A stretch of DNA of 11,789 nt from assembly GCA_964344155.1 (NCBI GenBank), contig CAYFMG010000027.1:1-11789 (forward strand), in the 5' to 3' direction. Below the pieces are notes generated by a model, which made no database searches, was not told the DNA's origin, and saw nothing but the letters and a program-made list of their open reading frames with translations. Below are positions 1 through 7,784 of this stretch, one piece after another (the first letter of the stretch is position 1; each line of letters starts with the position of its first letter). The position numbers and the translations under genes were made by a program. This DNA is from UBA6164 sp964344155 (lineage in GTDB: Bacteria; Patescibacteriota; Gracilibacteria; BD1-5; UBA6164).

Positions 1-8
1 GTTAAAAA

Positions 9-644
9 TTATAAATCTATTTCAAATCTATTTTCCTCTCATTTTAACACTTTTTCTACTATTTGCAATATATCTTTCTTTTTTGTTTCTCTTCAATCCA
101 TACTTACATCTATTTCAGCATTATCATGAAAGCTTGTATCTACTATTTTTGGATTAATTATATGTATATGTTTTCATTTTAATTCATTTTTTAATGCTCA
201 AGCAAATCATCTTAAACCAAATTTTGAAGCTTGGTAAACAGCTCAATATTTCATAAATTTTTTTCAAATAATACTTCATATAAATATGATTTTTGCTTTT
301 TTTTGTAAATATGGTTCTAACTCTTTTAAAAGTAAGATTGGTGATAATAGGTTTAAGTTTATTATTTCTTCATACTTTTTACTATCTCCCTGTTCATATT
401 TACCAAAATGTCATATTCAAGCATTTATTACTACAACATCCAAATTTAGGTTATTGTGTTCTAAATAATTAACAATTTTGTTAAAATCTTTAAAAATTGT
501 TAAATCAATGTTAAAAGATTTAAGTATATTTTCCTCTATTTTTGTTCTTGAAATTCATATAATATTATTTTCATTTTTTAATCAATTAAGTAAATAATTT
601 CATATTCATTTTGAAGCTCATGTAATTAATATATTTTTTTTCAT
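9..644 (-). CDS. Short-chain dehydrogenase/reductase (SDR), 211 aa
   Basis: This is a classical SDR with a Rossmann fold, expected to be a cytosolic NAD(P)H-dependent oxidoreductase; the substrate cannot be told. Seen: the cofactor-binding motif TGASKGIG at residues 8-15, the NAG motif at 74-76, a likely catalytic Asn in INLNL (96-98), Ser124 in FIGS, and the YxxxK pair Tyr137/Lys141 in VYQASK. The segment after the last core strand reads INPKIVDT, where most SDRs have PG; here Gly is replaced by Lys166. The protein is somewhat shorter than the usual 240-260 residues. By my count 15 of its 18 glycines are encoded by TGA, including those in TGxxxGIG and NAG, so it is one of the best proofs of the recoded UGA. 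The ATG at 644 is the first in frame and has no Shine-Dalgarno sequence. It is the last gene visible in the minus-strand cluster, 49 nt downstream of the radical SAM gene; a palindromic element fills that gap. Confidence 0.93.
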
Positions 645-659
645 ATTTTTGTAGTTATT

Positions 660-694
660 CCCCCTCCTTGGCAAGGAGGGGGTTAGGGGGTGGT
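660..694 (-). repeat. Family A palindromic element, copy A1 (intergenic)
   Basis: A 23-nt near-perfect palindrome (660-682, arms CCCCCTCCTTG) is followed on the plus strand by a G-rich tail, ttagggggtggtt. It fills most of the gap between the SPL-like gene and the SDR gene and abuts the stop codon of the former. All five family A copies in this window point the same way. There is no T-tract after the stem on the transcribed strand, so it does not look like an ordinary terminator. Confidence 0.85.
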
Positions 695-1680
695 TAATTT
701 TCTAAACATAAAATACAACTTTTATCTAATTTTTTAAACATTTTATAAAATACATCTCTAACCTTTTTTGATTCTCTATAAAAATCATCATTATTTAACT
801 CCAACATATATAAAATATCCAAATCAGGATATTTTGAAAGTATTTTATTATAGTCCTTTTTGGTATATAAAAGCCCTGAGGCAAAGCTAGATTGAATTTT
901 ACACATATCTATTTTAGATTCTATATAATCAATAAACTCTGAATATATTTCTTTATAATTTTTTACGGGTAATAGTGGTAAAAATCTAACTCATACATTA
1001 AATCACAAACTAATTAACTTATTTATAGCATCAATTCTATCATCCAAACTCGATGTTGCTTTTTCGTACTTATCAATCAATTCTTGAGGATTTAAAGAAA
1101 AAGAGATTTCTGTATTTTTTGGAACAAATCATAAACTAGTTAATGGTTTAATATTCGATGACTTTGTTCTTATTTCCATTTTCACTCAACTAAATTGCTC
1201 AAAAAACTGAATAAATTCCTGACAAAAATTAGAAAAACTATCCATAGCCAGTATATCTGAATAATCTGATGAATAAAACCATATATCTCATTTACTCCCC
1301 TCTCCTTGTAGGAGAGGGGCTGGGGGTGAGGTTATTTCCTCTATTTGCTTTTTAATATCATCATAATTTACAAAAACAACCATATTTTCATTTTTAAAAG
1401 CTCATTTTAAGTAACAATATGAACAATCAAAAACACAATTAAGACTTGTCTTGAAAAAATAAGCACTTTTAGTATGTCAATATCACTTTGGAGCTTGCGT
1501 TACTGATGGAGAGTTTAGTTTTGCTATAATTAATGATTTTTCTGAGTTTATATTTTTATAACTTTTATCAAAAATATTTTTATAATGATCAATAAAAATA
1601 ACCTGAGATTTACTAAACTTCTCTAGTATTTTTCTAGCTTGAGGATAGTCCTTAGCTTGTTTTTCTATATATATAATCAT
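694..1680 (-). CDS. Spore photoproduct lyase-like radical SAM protein, 328 aa
   Basis: This is a radical SAM protein of the SplB (spore photoproduct lyase) family. Known members use a 4Fe-4S cluster and S-adenosylmethionine to reverse thymine photodimers. Seen: the cluster motif CxxxCxxC at Cys82, Cys86 and Cys89, in CVFDCSYCYL, with the YL that typifies SPL; the SPL signature EIRTKSSNI at 169-177; SFSLNPQE at 193-200; and a following ATSSLDDRIDAI helix. A CxxC lies at the C-terminus (Cys322/Cys325). Length is close to B. subtilis SplB (about 342). Nothing suggests that this organism makes spores, so the substrate may be ordinary photolesions or something else; Cys153 is the only mid-protein Cys that could serve as H donor. 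Residues 117-129 (TSPPAPLLQGEGS) come from an in-frame palindromic element and are unlikely to be native to the family. Six glycine positions rely on TGA. The start at 1680 is the only upstream ATG; no Shine-Dalgarno is visible. Confidence 0.85.
1297..1333 (-). repeat. Family A palindromic element A2, in frame within SPL-like gene
   Basis: The palindrome at 1297-1319 (arms CCCCTCTCCT) is followed on the plus strand by the tail ctgggggtgaggtt. In the sense of the host gene it is read without interruption as TSPPAPLLQGEGS (residues 117-129), between the 4Fe-4S loop region and the next core strand (DIWFYSSD). Its proline-rich peptide has no counterpart in the SPL fold as I know it. The frame used is the same as in copy A5. 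Confidence 0.88.
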
Positions 1681-1703
1681 AACTTACTTTTTTTATAATC
1701 CAT

Positions 1704-1740
1704 CCCCACTTCGTGGTACTTCCTTTAATACTAAAGGAAG
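1704..1740 (+). repeat. Family C palindromic element, copy C1 (diverged, intergenic)
   Basis: Two adjacent hairpins: a small TTC-loop hairpin (ccacttcgtgg, 1706-1716) and a 9-bp stem, cttccttta/taaaggaag, with loop atac (1719-1740). The architecture matches C2 and C3, but both stems carry changes on each arm that keep the pairing. It lies 5' of the SPL-like gene and opposes copy C2. Confidence 0.75.
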
Positions 1741-1771
1741 AAAGTTGGTTAAGTAAATACTTCATTTTCTA

Positions 1772-1815
1772 GGCTCCCTTTAGAATTAAAGGGAGCTGTC
1801 CGAAGGACTGAGGGA
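1772..1815 (-). repeat. Family C palindromic element, copy C2 (inverted relative to C1)
   Basis: A stem ctcccttta/taaagggag with loop gaat, followed by a gtccgaaggac hairpin and tgaggga. It is the reverse-complement orientation of the same element found inside the CiaB gene. C1 and C2 form a convergent inverted pair that occupies most of the 145-nt gap between the nucleosidase-like gene and the SPL-like gene. A run of T follows on the plus strand, but no plus-strand gene precedes it. Confidence 0.82.
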
Positions 1816-1825
1816 TTTTTATTAT

Positions 1826-2614
1826 TTATCTAACCAAATAATCTTCTAAAAATTTTTCTAATCATTTCAAAAAGTCTTTTTTATTTTGATGTTTATTTTC
1901 TAAAAAATAGTTATCAAAATCATTATTAACTAATCATACATATCTAAAATAAAGTCTTTTAAATATTTCTTTCTCAGAAAAACTAAAAAGAAAATGATTA
2001 TCATATGTTTCAAATAGATCATGATGAAATTTATACTTCCCTTTTCATATATTAAAATGATCTTCTAAATATTTCCCTAGTTTTTCAAATAATTCACTAT
2101 AATTAACTTTGTTTCTCAAATTGTTTTCAGCTTTTTCAAAATCAAAGTTTTTTGTTTCTGCTCATATTTTATCAACTGGTACTTTCAAAATAATTCTAGC
2201 TACAGAAAAACTATCACAAACTTTTTCAAATCAATATGACTCCATATCTACATAATTCTCATCTCATATTTCTTTTTCGTCATAAACTGGTTTTTCTGAA
2301 CAAGCTATACTTTCTAATTTAGAAAAATCTATTATTTTTGGTACTATTAACTCTTTGTTATTTGAAATATTATTTATTCTAGCTATTTGAATAATATCTT
2401 TTTCTTCACTTTTATATCAACAAACTCAAATATTTACAACTAGATCTATTTCATGATTTTCTAAAAATCTTGTTAGATTTAAAATCATATTATAACTTCA
2501 CATTCACGTAGTTAAAAAACTGGTTTTAATATTTTTTAAACCCAGTTTTTTAATTTCTTCTTTTACAACATTTAATTCCCTAGATAAAGCTCAAACTATA
2601 AGTATTTTATACAT
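1826..2614 (-). CDS. Nucleoside phosphorylase / MTA-SAH nucleosidase-like protein, 262 aa
   Basis: This belongs to the PNP/UDP phosphorylase superfamily (PNP_UDP_1), whose members cleave the glycosidic bond of purine nucleosides, methylthioadenosine or S-adenosylhomocysteine. Seen: an N-terminal Rossmann-like strand (MYKILIVGALSRE), TTGMGS at 35-40, NIGVCG at 61-66, the ribose-binding signature VDMESYGF at 122-129, and KVPVD at 144-148, where the family has its catalytic Asp (Asp148 is the candidate). The catalytic core appears to end near residue 155; about 100 charged, helix-rich residues follow (KNFDFEKAENN onwards), an extension I do not recognise. It starts 4 nt after the peroxiredoxin gene, so the two are surely cotranscribed. 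The neighbouring radical SAM enzyme yields 5'-deoxyadenosine chemistry, so clean-up of an adenosine by-product is conceivable, but this is inference. Substrate is not determinable. Confidence 0.8.
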
Positions 2615-2618
2615 AATA

Positions 2619-3074
2619 TTAACTTAATTCTTTTAATAATCTATCAGCATGTCCTTTGGCTCTGATATTTCTATATTCATTTAAGATTTCTCAGTCTTTG
2701 TTAATAACAAAACTAGATCTAATTACTCATTGTACTATTTTTCAATAGTTATTTTTCTCTCAATAAGCTCAAAGTTCTTTATGTAAAACTAAGTCTGGAT
2801 CTGAAATAAGGCTATTTTCTAATTTTTGTTTTGTTATAAATTTTTCATGACTAGCAATACTATCTTTTGAAACTCAAATAAGCCCTATACCGTTAGCTTC
2901 AAAATCCTTTTTTAAATTTGTAAAATCTATATTTTCTACTGTACAACCTGGAGTATTATCTCTTGGATAAAAAAATAGTATAGTTTTCTTATTTTCAGAT
3001 AAAATTTCTTTTAAAGATTTTGTTTCTAATTCTAAACTAGAATTAATTATCTCATAATTATTTGTTAAGTTCAT
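2619..3074 (-). CDS. bcp: Bcp/PrxQ-type thioredoxin-dependent peroxiredoxin, one-Cys form, 151 aa
   Basis: This is a cytosolic peroxiredoxin of the Bcp/PrxQ group, which reduces hydrogen peroxide and organic hydroperoxides. Seen: FFYPRDNTPGCTVE at 34-47, with peroxidatic Cys44 preceded by Thr41; SDPDLVLHKELGAYG at 91-105; and the conserved Arg120 in IRSSFVINKDGEI, with a GHADRLLKEL C-terminal helix. Length (151) is typical. The position five residues after Cys44, which is a resolving Cys in classical E. coli-like Bcp, is Ile49, and Cys44 is the only cysteine in the protein. It should therefore work as a one-Cys peroxiredoxin recycled by an external thiol. It lies downstream of the Fur-family gene, separated by a 129-nt gap with two palindromic elements, and leads directly into the nucleosidase-like gene. 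The ATG at 3074 gives the normal N-terminus. Confidence 0.93.
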
Positions 3075-3111
3075 AATTTATTAATTAATATTAAATTTAT
3101 CATAACTCATC

Positions 3112-3149
3112 CTTGAATTCCTTCTCTTACTTAAGAGAAGGAGGCTACA
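3112..3149 (+). repeat. Family B palindromic element, copy B1 (intergenic)
   Basis: The sequence runs cttgaattc, then a 10-bp stem ccttctctta/taagagaagg with loop ct (3120-3141), then ggctaca. Flanks and layout match copy B2 inside the 354-residue gene (7049-7086). It is transcribed in the antisense direction within the minus-strand cluster. Confidence 0.78.
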
Positions 3150-3159
3150 CTTTCTTTTT

Positions 3160-3199
3160 CCCCTCTCTTAAGTAAGAGAGGGGTTAGGGGTGAGTTATG
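3160..3199 (-). repeat. Family A palindromic element, copy A3 (intergenic)
   Basis: An 11-bp stem, cccctctctta/taagagagggg, with loop ag (3160-3183), is followed on the plus strand by ttaggggtgagttatg. Tail and orientation match the other A copies. It sits just after the stop codon of the Fur-family gene and forms the right half of the composite element. Confidence 0.82.
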
Positions 3200-3203
3200 T
3201 TTC

Positions 3204-3548
3204 CTAACTACTAAATTCTCAAAAAACTCTAATATCAATATCTGATATCTTAAAATTTTTTGGTAAGTTTGGGATAGCCACATCCTCATCTAAGTCTTTT
3301 ATATCTCATGTATTTTTATCAATCAAATGAATATGATTTCAGATATTTTTTTCAAAATAAGCCTTTTTTCATAATCAAGTAATCTTTCTTAATTCCCCTT
3401 TTTCTACTAGTTCTTCTACATTTCTATAAATAGATGATTTTCATGCTTCTGGATATTTTTCAGATACTTGTTTAAAGATTTCTTCAACTGTAAGATGCTT
3501 ACAGTTACAAATATCAATTATGTCACTTGTATAATAATGTGTTTTCAT
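3204..3548 (-). CDS. Fur-family transcriptional regulator, 114 aa, missing the C-terminal CxxC
   Basis: This is a metal- or peroxide-responsive repressor of the Fur/PerR/Zur family. Seen: a winged-helix domain with HLTVEEIFKQVSEKYP (18-33), the recognition helix KSSIYRNVEELVEKGELRKI (37-56) that matches the family's ATVYRTL region, and the metal-binding NHIHLI at 71-76. The CxxC that normally follows (HLICxxCG) reads HLIDKNTG, so both structural-zinc cysteines are lost (Asp77, Thr80). Two cysteines occur near the N-terminus (Cys14, Cys16). At 114 residues it is shorter than typical Fur (about 140) and ends soon after the dimerisation strands. It is the first gene of the minus-strand cluster, ahead of a peroxiredoxin, which favours a PerR- or Fur-like stress role; its metal cannot be told. 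A palindrome in its own promoter region suggests autoregulation. ATG at 3548; no Shine-Dalgarno. Confidence 0.85.
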
Positions 3549-3572
3549 ATATTTTTATTACAAAATACTGCT

Positions 3573-3603
3573 ATTATAGTACAAAAAAAACATAAAAAAG
3601 CAA
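3573..3603 (-). promoter_or_regulatory. Promoter of the Fur-led minus-strand cluster
   Basis: On the minus strand a perfect -10 TATAAT (3573-3578) lies 24 nt before the ATG. A weak -35 TTGCTT (3598-3603) precedes it at a rather long 19-nt spacing; TGCTTT would give 18. Its upstream edge is 5 nt from the Fur-box-like palindrome. Confidence 0.6.
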
Positions 3604-3608
3604 GTTTT

Positions 3609-3623
3609 TGAGAACGAGTCTCA
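3609..3623. promoter_or_regulatory. Fur/PerR-box-like palindrome in the divergent intergenic region
   Basis: The 15-bp sequence tgagaacgagtctca has perfect 5-bp outer arms (TGAGA/TCTCA) and fits the 7-1-7 layout of known Fur and PerR operators, with mismatches at the inner two positions. It lies between the two divergent promoters and next to the -35 of the regulator's own gene, the expected place for an autoregulatory operator. The assignment to this regulator is inference. Confidence 0.45.
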
Positions 3624-3651
3624 TTATTTAGTAAATAAAATACTTATTTTT

Positions 3652-3680
3652 TTGCATTAAAAACAAATAAATGATAAAAT
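3652..3680 (+). promoter_or_regulatory. Promoter of the plus-strand coiled-coil operon
   Basis: TTGCAT (3652-3657) and TAAAAT (3675-3680) are separated by exactly 17 nt and end 27 nt before the ATG at 3708. The leader would be about 20 nt and lacks a Shine-Dalgarno motif. The Fur-box-like palindrome is 28 nt upstream of the -35. Confidence 0.6.
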
Positions 3681-3707
3681 TTAAGTAATAATTTATTATA
3701 AATATAT

Positions 3708-6692
3708 ATGGGTAACAATACTGAAAAATTAAATTCTCAAATAGAGACTCAAAGCCAATCAGCTTTAGAGGCTTTTAAAGATGAAGTAGAATTAAGTGTA
3801 AATGAAAAAAGAATCGATTACATAGCAAAAGTACTAAAAGCAAGAGCTATGGAATTAAAACATGCAAAAAATGCAACATCAATAAGTTTTTTAAATGAAG
3901 AAGAAAAAGAAGATAGAATTAATAATATAAATCAAGTTTTACAAAAACTAACACAATTTGATAATTTTTATGAAGCAAACAAATTTTTAGCTGACTCTAA
4001 CTTAGCAAAAGAAGAAAAAGAATTATTAAATGAGTTACTTAAAGATAGTACTTCTATTCCCTCTATGGAGAAAAATGCCATAAGACTTATAAGAGAAGAT
4101 ATGTGAACAGAACAACTTCAAGAAATTTTTGAATCTAGATTTGCTGAAGAAATTCAAATACATACAAACAATCTAACTGAAGATGAAAAAACAATGATAA
4201 GAGCTGAAGCTATAAAACATACAAAAAAATCTTCAGTAGAAACTCAATTAACAAAACAAGCTATAAAAGAATTTTATAAAAACAAAGAATACTATATTCA
4301 AAACTGAATAGAAAGTGCCGAAAAACTAAGAGAAAAATTAGAAGATATTTATAAAGCAAATCTAGAAAATAAACTAAGAATAAGATACATAGCAAAAACA
4401 TATATAGATGAAAAATGAAACAGTGTAGATCTTTCAAAACAAGAAATATGGGAAAATTACAAAGATGCAACTGATATAAAAGACGAATGGTTTAATATAT
4501 CAGATGAGACTTTTAATTTTATGGTAGAATTAGCTATTTATGACCTTCCAACTATTTTAGTATCTGGTTGAATTGCTTGAATAGCATGAAAAACTGTATC
4601 AAAATGATTAAAAGCTTGAATGAAAATAGATGATGTTTCTAAAGCTTCTTTTGGTGCTAGATCTGCTATATTTTTAACAAGAGCTACTACTGAATGAGCT
4701 ACATTTACTGCTTCATATGATGCTTTAAGATATAGAGAGTTATTCTTAAATAATCCTGAATGGAAAAAACATGTATGATTAAATACTTTCTTTTTTGGTG
4801 CAGCTAGAGTACTTTGAATGAATAGGTTCACCTCTATAAATCCTCACTTAGAAGGTTTAATTAAAACTTGACTCGTACTACCTGCTGCTGTTGTAACTCT
4901 AGATTTGGCACTTAGTTATGAAAGACTTTTAAAACAAGATCCTGATTTAAAAGATGAATTATTAAAAGAATTTTTAATTCTATCTATTTTAGGTTGATTT
5001 ATGCATCTAGCTCCAACAGCTATTTCTTGAATAAGAAAAGCTGAAGCAAATGTTAGTTGAAAAAAAGTAGAAATAGAAGTAAATGATAATACATGACAAA
5101 CAACTATAAAAAGTAACGGTAAAGAAGCAAAAATACAAACACCTAGAGAATTAAAAACAGATACAAAAGTAAAAGAAGAGCTTATATCTAAAGAAAAAGC
5201 TGCTGAAAAAATAAAAAAACTAGAACAACAAGTTAAAGATTTAGGTTTAAAAATAGAAACAGTTAAAATAAAATCAACTCAAGCTTATGAAGTTACAAAA
5301 AAACTAATAGGAAAAGTAAGAGAATTAAAACAAAAAATAGCAAAATTAAAACTAGAAGATAATGTAAAGCAAAAAGATTTAGAAGTTTTACAAAGTGAAA
5401 TAAGACTAAGAGACCAAGAAACAACTAGATTAAAAGAACAAAATACTGAAATGGATTTTGATCTATCTATGAGTAAAGCCTCTGAAGAAATAGCTATGAC
5501 AAACCTAAGAATATCAAGACAGGAAGTAAAAAGATTAACAAAAGAGTTAAACCAAAACTGAGCTACACTAAAAGTAACAAGAACAAAAATAAGTGATCTA
5601 GAAGCATCTCTAAAGAAATCAAAACAAGAATTACAACAAACTAAAAAACAAAAATCTCAACAAAAGAAACTACAAGAAACAAACACTGCTCTACTTGAAA
5701 AACATATAAGTGAATTAAATGTAAGACTAAAAGATGCAAAAGACTTAAAAGCAAGACTAGAAAACTTAGAAGTAAGTCTAAAAGAAAAAATAGATATAAA
5801 CAAAAAACTAGAAACTGAACTACAATCAACTAGAAAACAAAATCTAGAAATAAAAGACAGCCTAGAAAAAACAAACAAAGAAATAAAAACTAGAAATGAA
5901 GAAATAATAGAACTAAAAAGAGATTTAGAAAATTCAAAACAAGCATGAGAACTATCTAGTAAACAAATAAAAATAAAACAAGAAAAAATAAATAAACTAG
6001 AAGCTGAGCTACAATGATTTGAAAAACTAAAATCTGATTACAAAAAACTTAGTGAAGAGTTGATGCTAAGAGAAATGGAAATATGAGAAAACTTAGCAAA
6101 AATGCAAAAAATGGATTCTAGAATAACAGAATTAGAAGCAAGTAATAATAAAATATCAGAAACAAATAGTAAACTTCATTTAAGAATAATAGAACTACAA
6201 ACAAGATTAAAAGAAAAATGATTAAAAGCAGATAAAAGTTCTGAGATTCTAAAACAAGAAATCATAGCAAAAAATGAAATTATCAGAAAAAATGAACAAA
6301 TACAAAAAGAAAACAAAAAGAAATTAGATCAATTAAAACAAAAAGAAGCTGAAATAAATAGACTTACCAAAGAAAATTTAACTAAGAGTAAAGAACTATT
6401 AAAAAAACAAGAAGAAATAAAAATTTTAAGTGAAAAATATCTAAAACTATCCAAAGAGCATGAAACAGCTAAGAAAAAATTAAGTGAAGCTGAAAAATAT
6501 TGAGTAAGAACAAAGCAAGAAGTAGATGAAGCAAAACAAATTATAAAAAAACAAGAAGAACAAATAAACAAACTTAGAACAAAAATATGAGTACCTAATC
6601 TTGATTTTTCTGAACACAAAAAAGGTTTAGAAGAAATAATAAGTGATTTAGATAAACTAATATTAGAGGCAGAAGAAGTATTAAAAGATTAA
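3708..6692 (+). CDS. Large coiled-coil protein with hydrophobic Gly-rich core, unknown function, 994 aa
   Basis: I do not recognise this protein. It has three visible regions. Residues 1-270 are charged and helical (Glu/Lys/Asn-rich, no signal peptide). Residues about 278-442 hold a Gly/Ala-rich hydrophobic domain with several stretches able to enter or lie on a membrane: LPTILVSGGIAGIAG (280-294), a Thr/Ala/Phe-rich stretch (314-337), FFFGAARVLG (361-370), LIKTGLVLPAAVVTLDLAL (384-402) and FLILSILGGFMHLAPTAI (422-439). Residues about 485-970 form a long Lys/Glu/Gln coiled coil with heptad-like Leu/Ile spacing, broken by isolated Gly. The tail (GVPNLDFSEHKKGLEEIISDL) is short. Near GGIAGIAGKT there is no true Walker A, so it is not an SMC-type ATPase. 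The gene starts a divergent two-gene operon, 10 nt before the next gene. A structural, scaffold or surface-tether role is possible but unproven. Many internal TGA codons would shatter it under the standard code. Confidence 0.85.
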
Positions 6693-6702
6693 AAATATAA
6701 AA

Positions 6703-7767
6703 ATGGAAAAAAATAAACATATACCATTACCTGAAGAACAAACAAACACAGAAACTCTACAAGAACAAGAACAGGATGTAGAAAATATGAAATTGTTCAT
6801 AAAACAAATACTTGAAAAACTATGAATTTTTAAGTGACTTTTTGAGCAAGTAAAAACAGAATTAAAAGAAGTAAAAGAAGAAAATAAAGAATTAAAGAAA
6901 ACAAATGAAACTCAGTCAGAAGAATTAAGAAGACTCAGACAAGAAAACGAAAGACTTAAAAAAGAAAAACAAACTCTAAAAACAAAACAAAAACTAGAAC
7001 CATTAAAACAAGAAATAGAAAAAACAACAAAACCTAAAAAACCTCTATCTTGAATTCTTTCTCCTTCTCAGGAGAAAGAGGCTACAAAAGAAATGAAAGA
7101 AGAAAACACAAATCTAAAACAAGAAAACAAACAACTAAAACAAGAAGACTCTCTTGAAACTTATCTAAATAAATTCCCTACAAAAGTAAGAGATTACTTA
7201 CCAGAATGAGTTAAAAAATCTATTTATATATGACAGGTAGAAAAATACTATGAAGCAAATGATAATAATGAAAGCTATGATTTCTGGTTAAACATACATC
7301 ATTATGGATGATATTCTTTAGAAATAGATGACTGGTGAAATAATACATTTATAAAATTTAAAGAAAAACCAAATAAAGATCAAATAGAGTTTGTAAGAGA
7401 AAACTATAAAAAACTTGAATCAACAAGCTTTTCCCTAGCTCCTTGAGATATTATGACATACTCTCTATTTGAAAAAACAATAAGTAAAAAATTTGATTGA
7501 AATTATTTCCTACCAAATAAAACAGAATTAATTAAATCAAATTTCAAAGAACCTAAACAACAAATAGGTTTATACAAAAACTGAAATAAAACAGAGGCTA
7601 TATATCTAGAAAAAAGAACAAATCCTTTTACTTGAGATATAGATTATGCTATAGAGTTTGATAACTCTTGAGCTTTTATAGATAACAGAGAAACAATAAA
7701 AACAAAAAGCTTCCCAAACTATAAGCAAATACAGGAAGCTATAGAAAAATGACTAAGTAATTTATAA
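6703..7767 (+). CDS. Coiled-coil protein with C-terminal globular domain, unknown function, 354 aa
   Basis: I do not recognise the family. Residues 1-45 are polar with one short hydrophobic helix (MKLFIKQILEKLGIFKGLFEQV). A Lys/Glu coiled coil runs from about 45 to 143, interrupted by residues 116-128, which are read from a palindromic element. From about 145 to 354 there is a Tyr/Asp/Asn/Phe-rich, probably alpha/beta, globular domain. It includes TYLNKFPTKVRDYLPEGVKKSIY, the motif-like FWLNIHHYGGYSLEIDDW, SFSLAPGDIMTY, and YAIEFDNSGAFIDNRE. No catalytic signature, signal peptide or clear membrane helix is visible. It starts 10 nt after the 994-residue gene, shares its coiled-coil style and promoter, and so probably acts with it. 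Its last codons form half of a bidirectional terminator palindrome. ATG at 6703 follows an A-rich leader with no Shine-Dalgarno. Confidence 0.82.
7049..7086 (+). repeat. Family B palindromic element B2, in frame within 354-aa gene
   Basis: Same layout as B1: cttgaattc, a 9-bp stem tctttctcc/ggagaaaga (7056-7079), then ggctaca. In the host gene it is read as SGILSPSQEKEAT (residues 116-128), in the middle of the coiled coil. The second codon of the element is TGA, readable only as Gly in this code. Confidence 0.8.
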
Positions 7768-7784
7768 ATTACTTAGTCATTTTT
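7745..7784. terminator. Bidirectional terminator: perfect 40-bp palindrome at convergent gene ends
   Basis: Two 20-nt arms pair perfectly (plus strand aaaaatgactaagtaattta, then its complement). A T-run ends the hairpin on both strands, so it can terminate transcription in either direction. The palindrome contains the last codons and stop of both convergent genes, which are 1 nt apart (stops at 7765-7767 and 7769-7771). No other terminator candidate is evident between the two operons. Confidence 0.85.

Larger units (their letters stand above)
3101..3199. repeat. Composite element with 9-bp terminal inverted repeats
   Basis: The segment is bounded by cataactca (3101-3109) and its exact complement tgagttatg (3191-3199). 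Inside are two hairpins, one of family B (3112-3149) and one of family A (3160-3199), whose stems resemble each other. The 99-bp unit has the look of a miniature mobile element or of two elements nested end to end. It fills the gap between the Fur-family and peroxiredoxin genes. No target-site duplication is obvious. Confidence 0.55.

Noticed and set aside
286..468. Plus-strand ORF of 60 residues
   Set aside because: It lies wholly inside the SDR gene on the other strand, which carries all expected catalytic motifs.
694..906. Small standalone ORF at the 3' end of the SPL-like gene
   Set aside because: It is only the last piece of the 328-residue gene after an in-frame TGA; the frame runs on upstream to 1680 under code 25. 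The pieces at 1483-1680, 2874-3074, 3708-4106 and 10624-10980 are likewise parts of longer genes.
1772..1825. Plus-strand terminator (C2 hairpin followed by a T-run)
   Set aside because: No plus-strand gene precedes it and the hairpin is shared with the in-gene copy C3, so the T-run is likely chance in AT-rich DNA.
4566..4595. Possible Walker A motif (GGIAGIAGKT) in the 994-residue protein
   Set aside because: The spacing does not fit GxxxxGK[ST]: the position five before the Gly of GK is Ile. No Walker B follows, so an SMC/Rad50-type reading is not supported.
4261..6619. Several hydrophobic minus-strand ORFs (4261-4470, 4538-4831, 5641-5878, 6329-6619)
   Set aside because: They are antisense shadows of the Lys/Glu-rich coiled coil; their Leu/Phe/Ser-rich composition is what reverse-complemented AAA/GAA codons give. 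No starts or neighbours support them.
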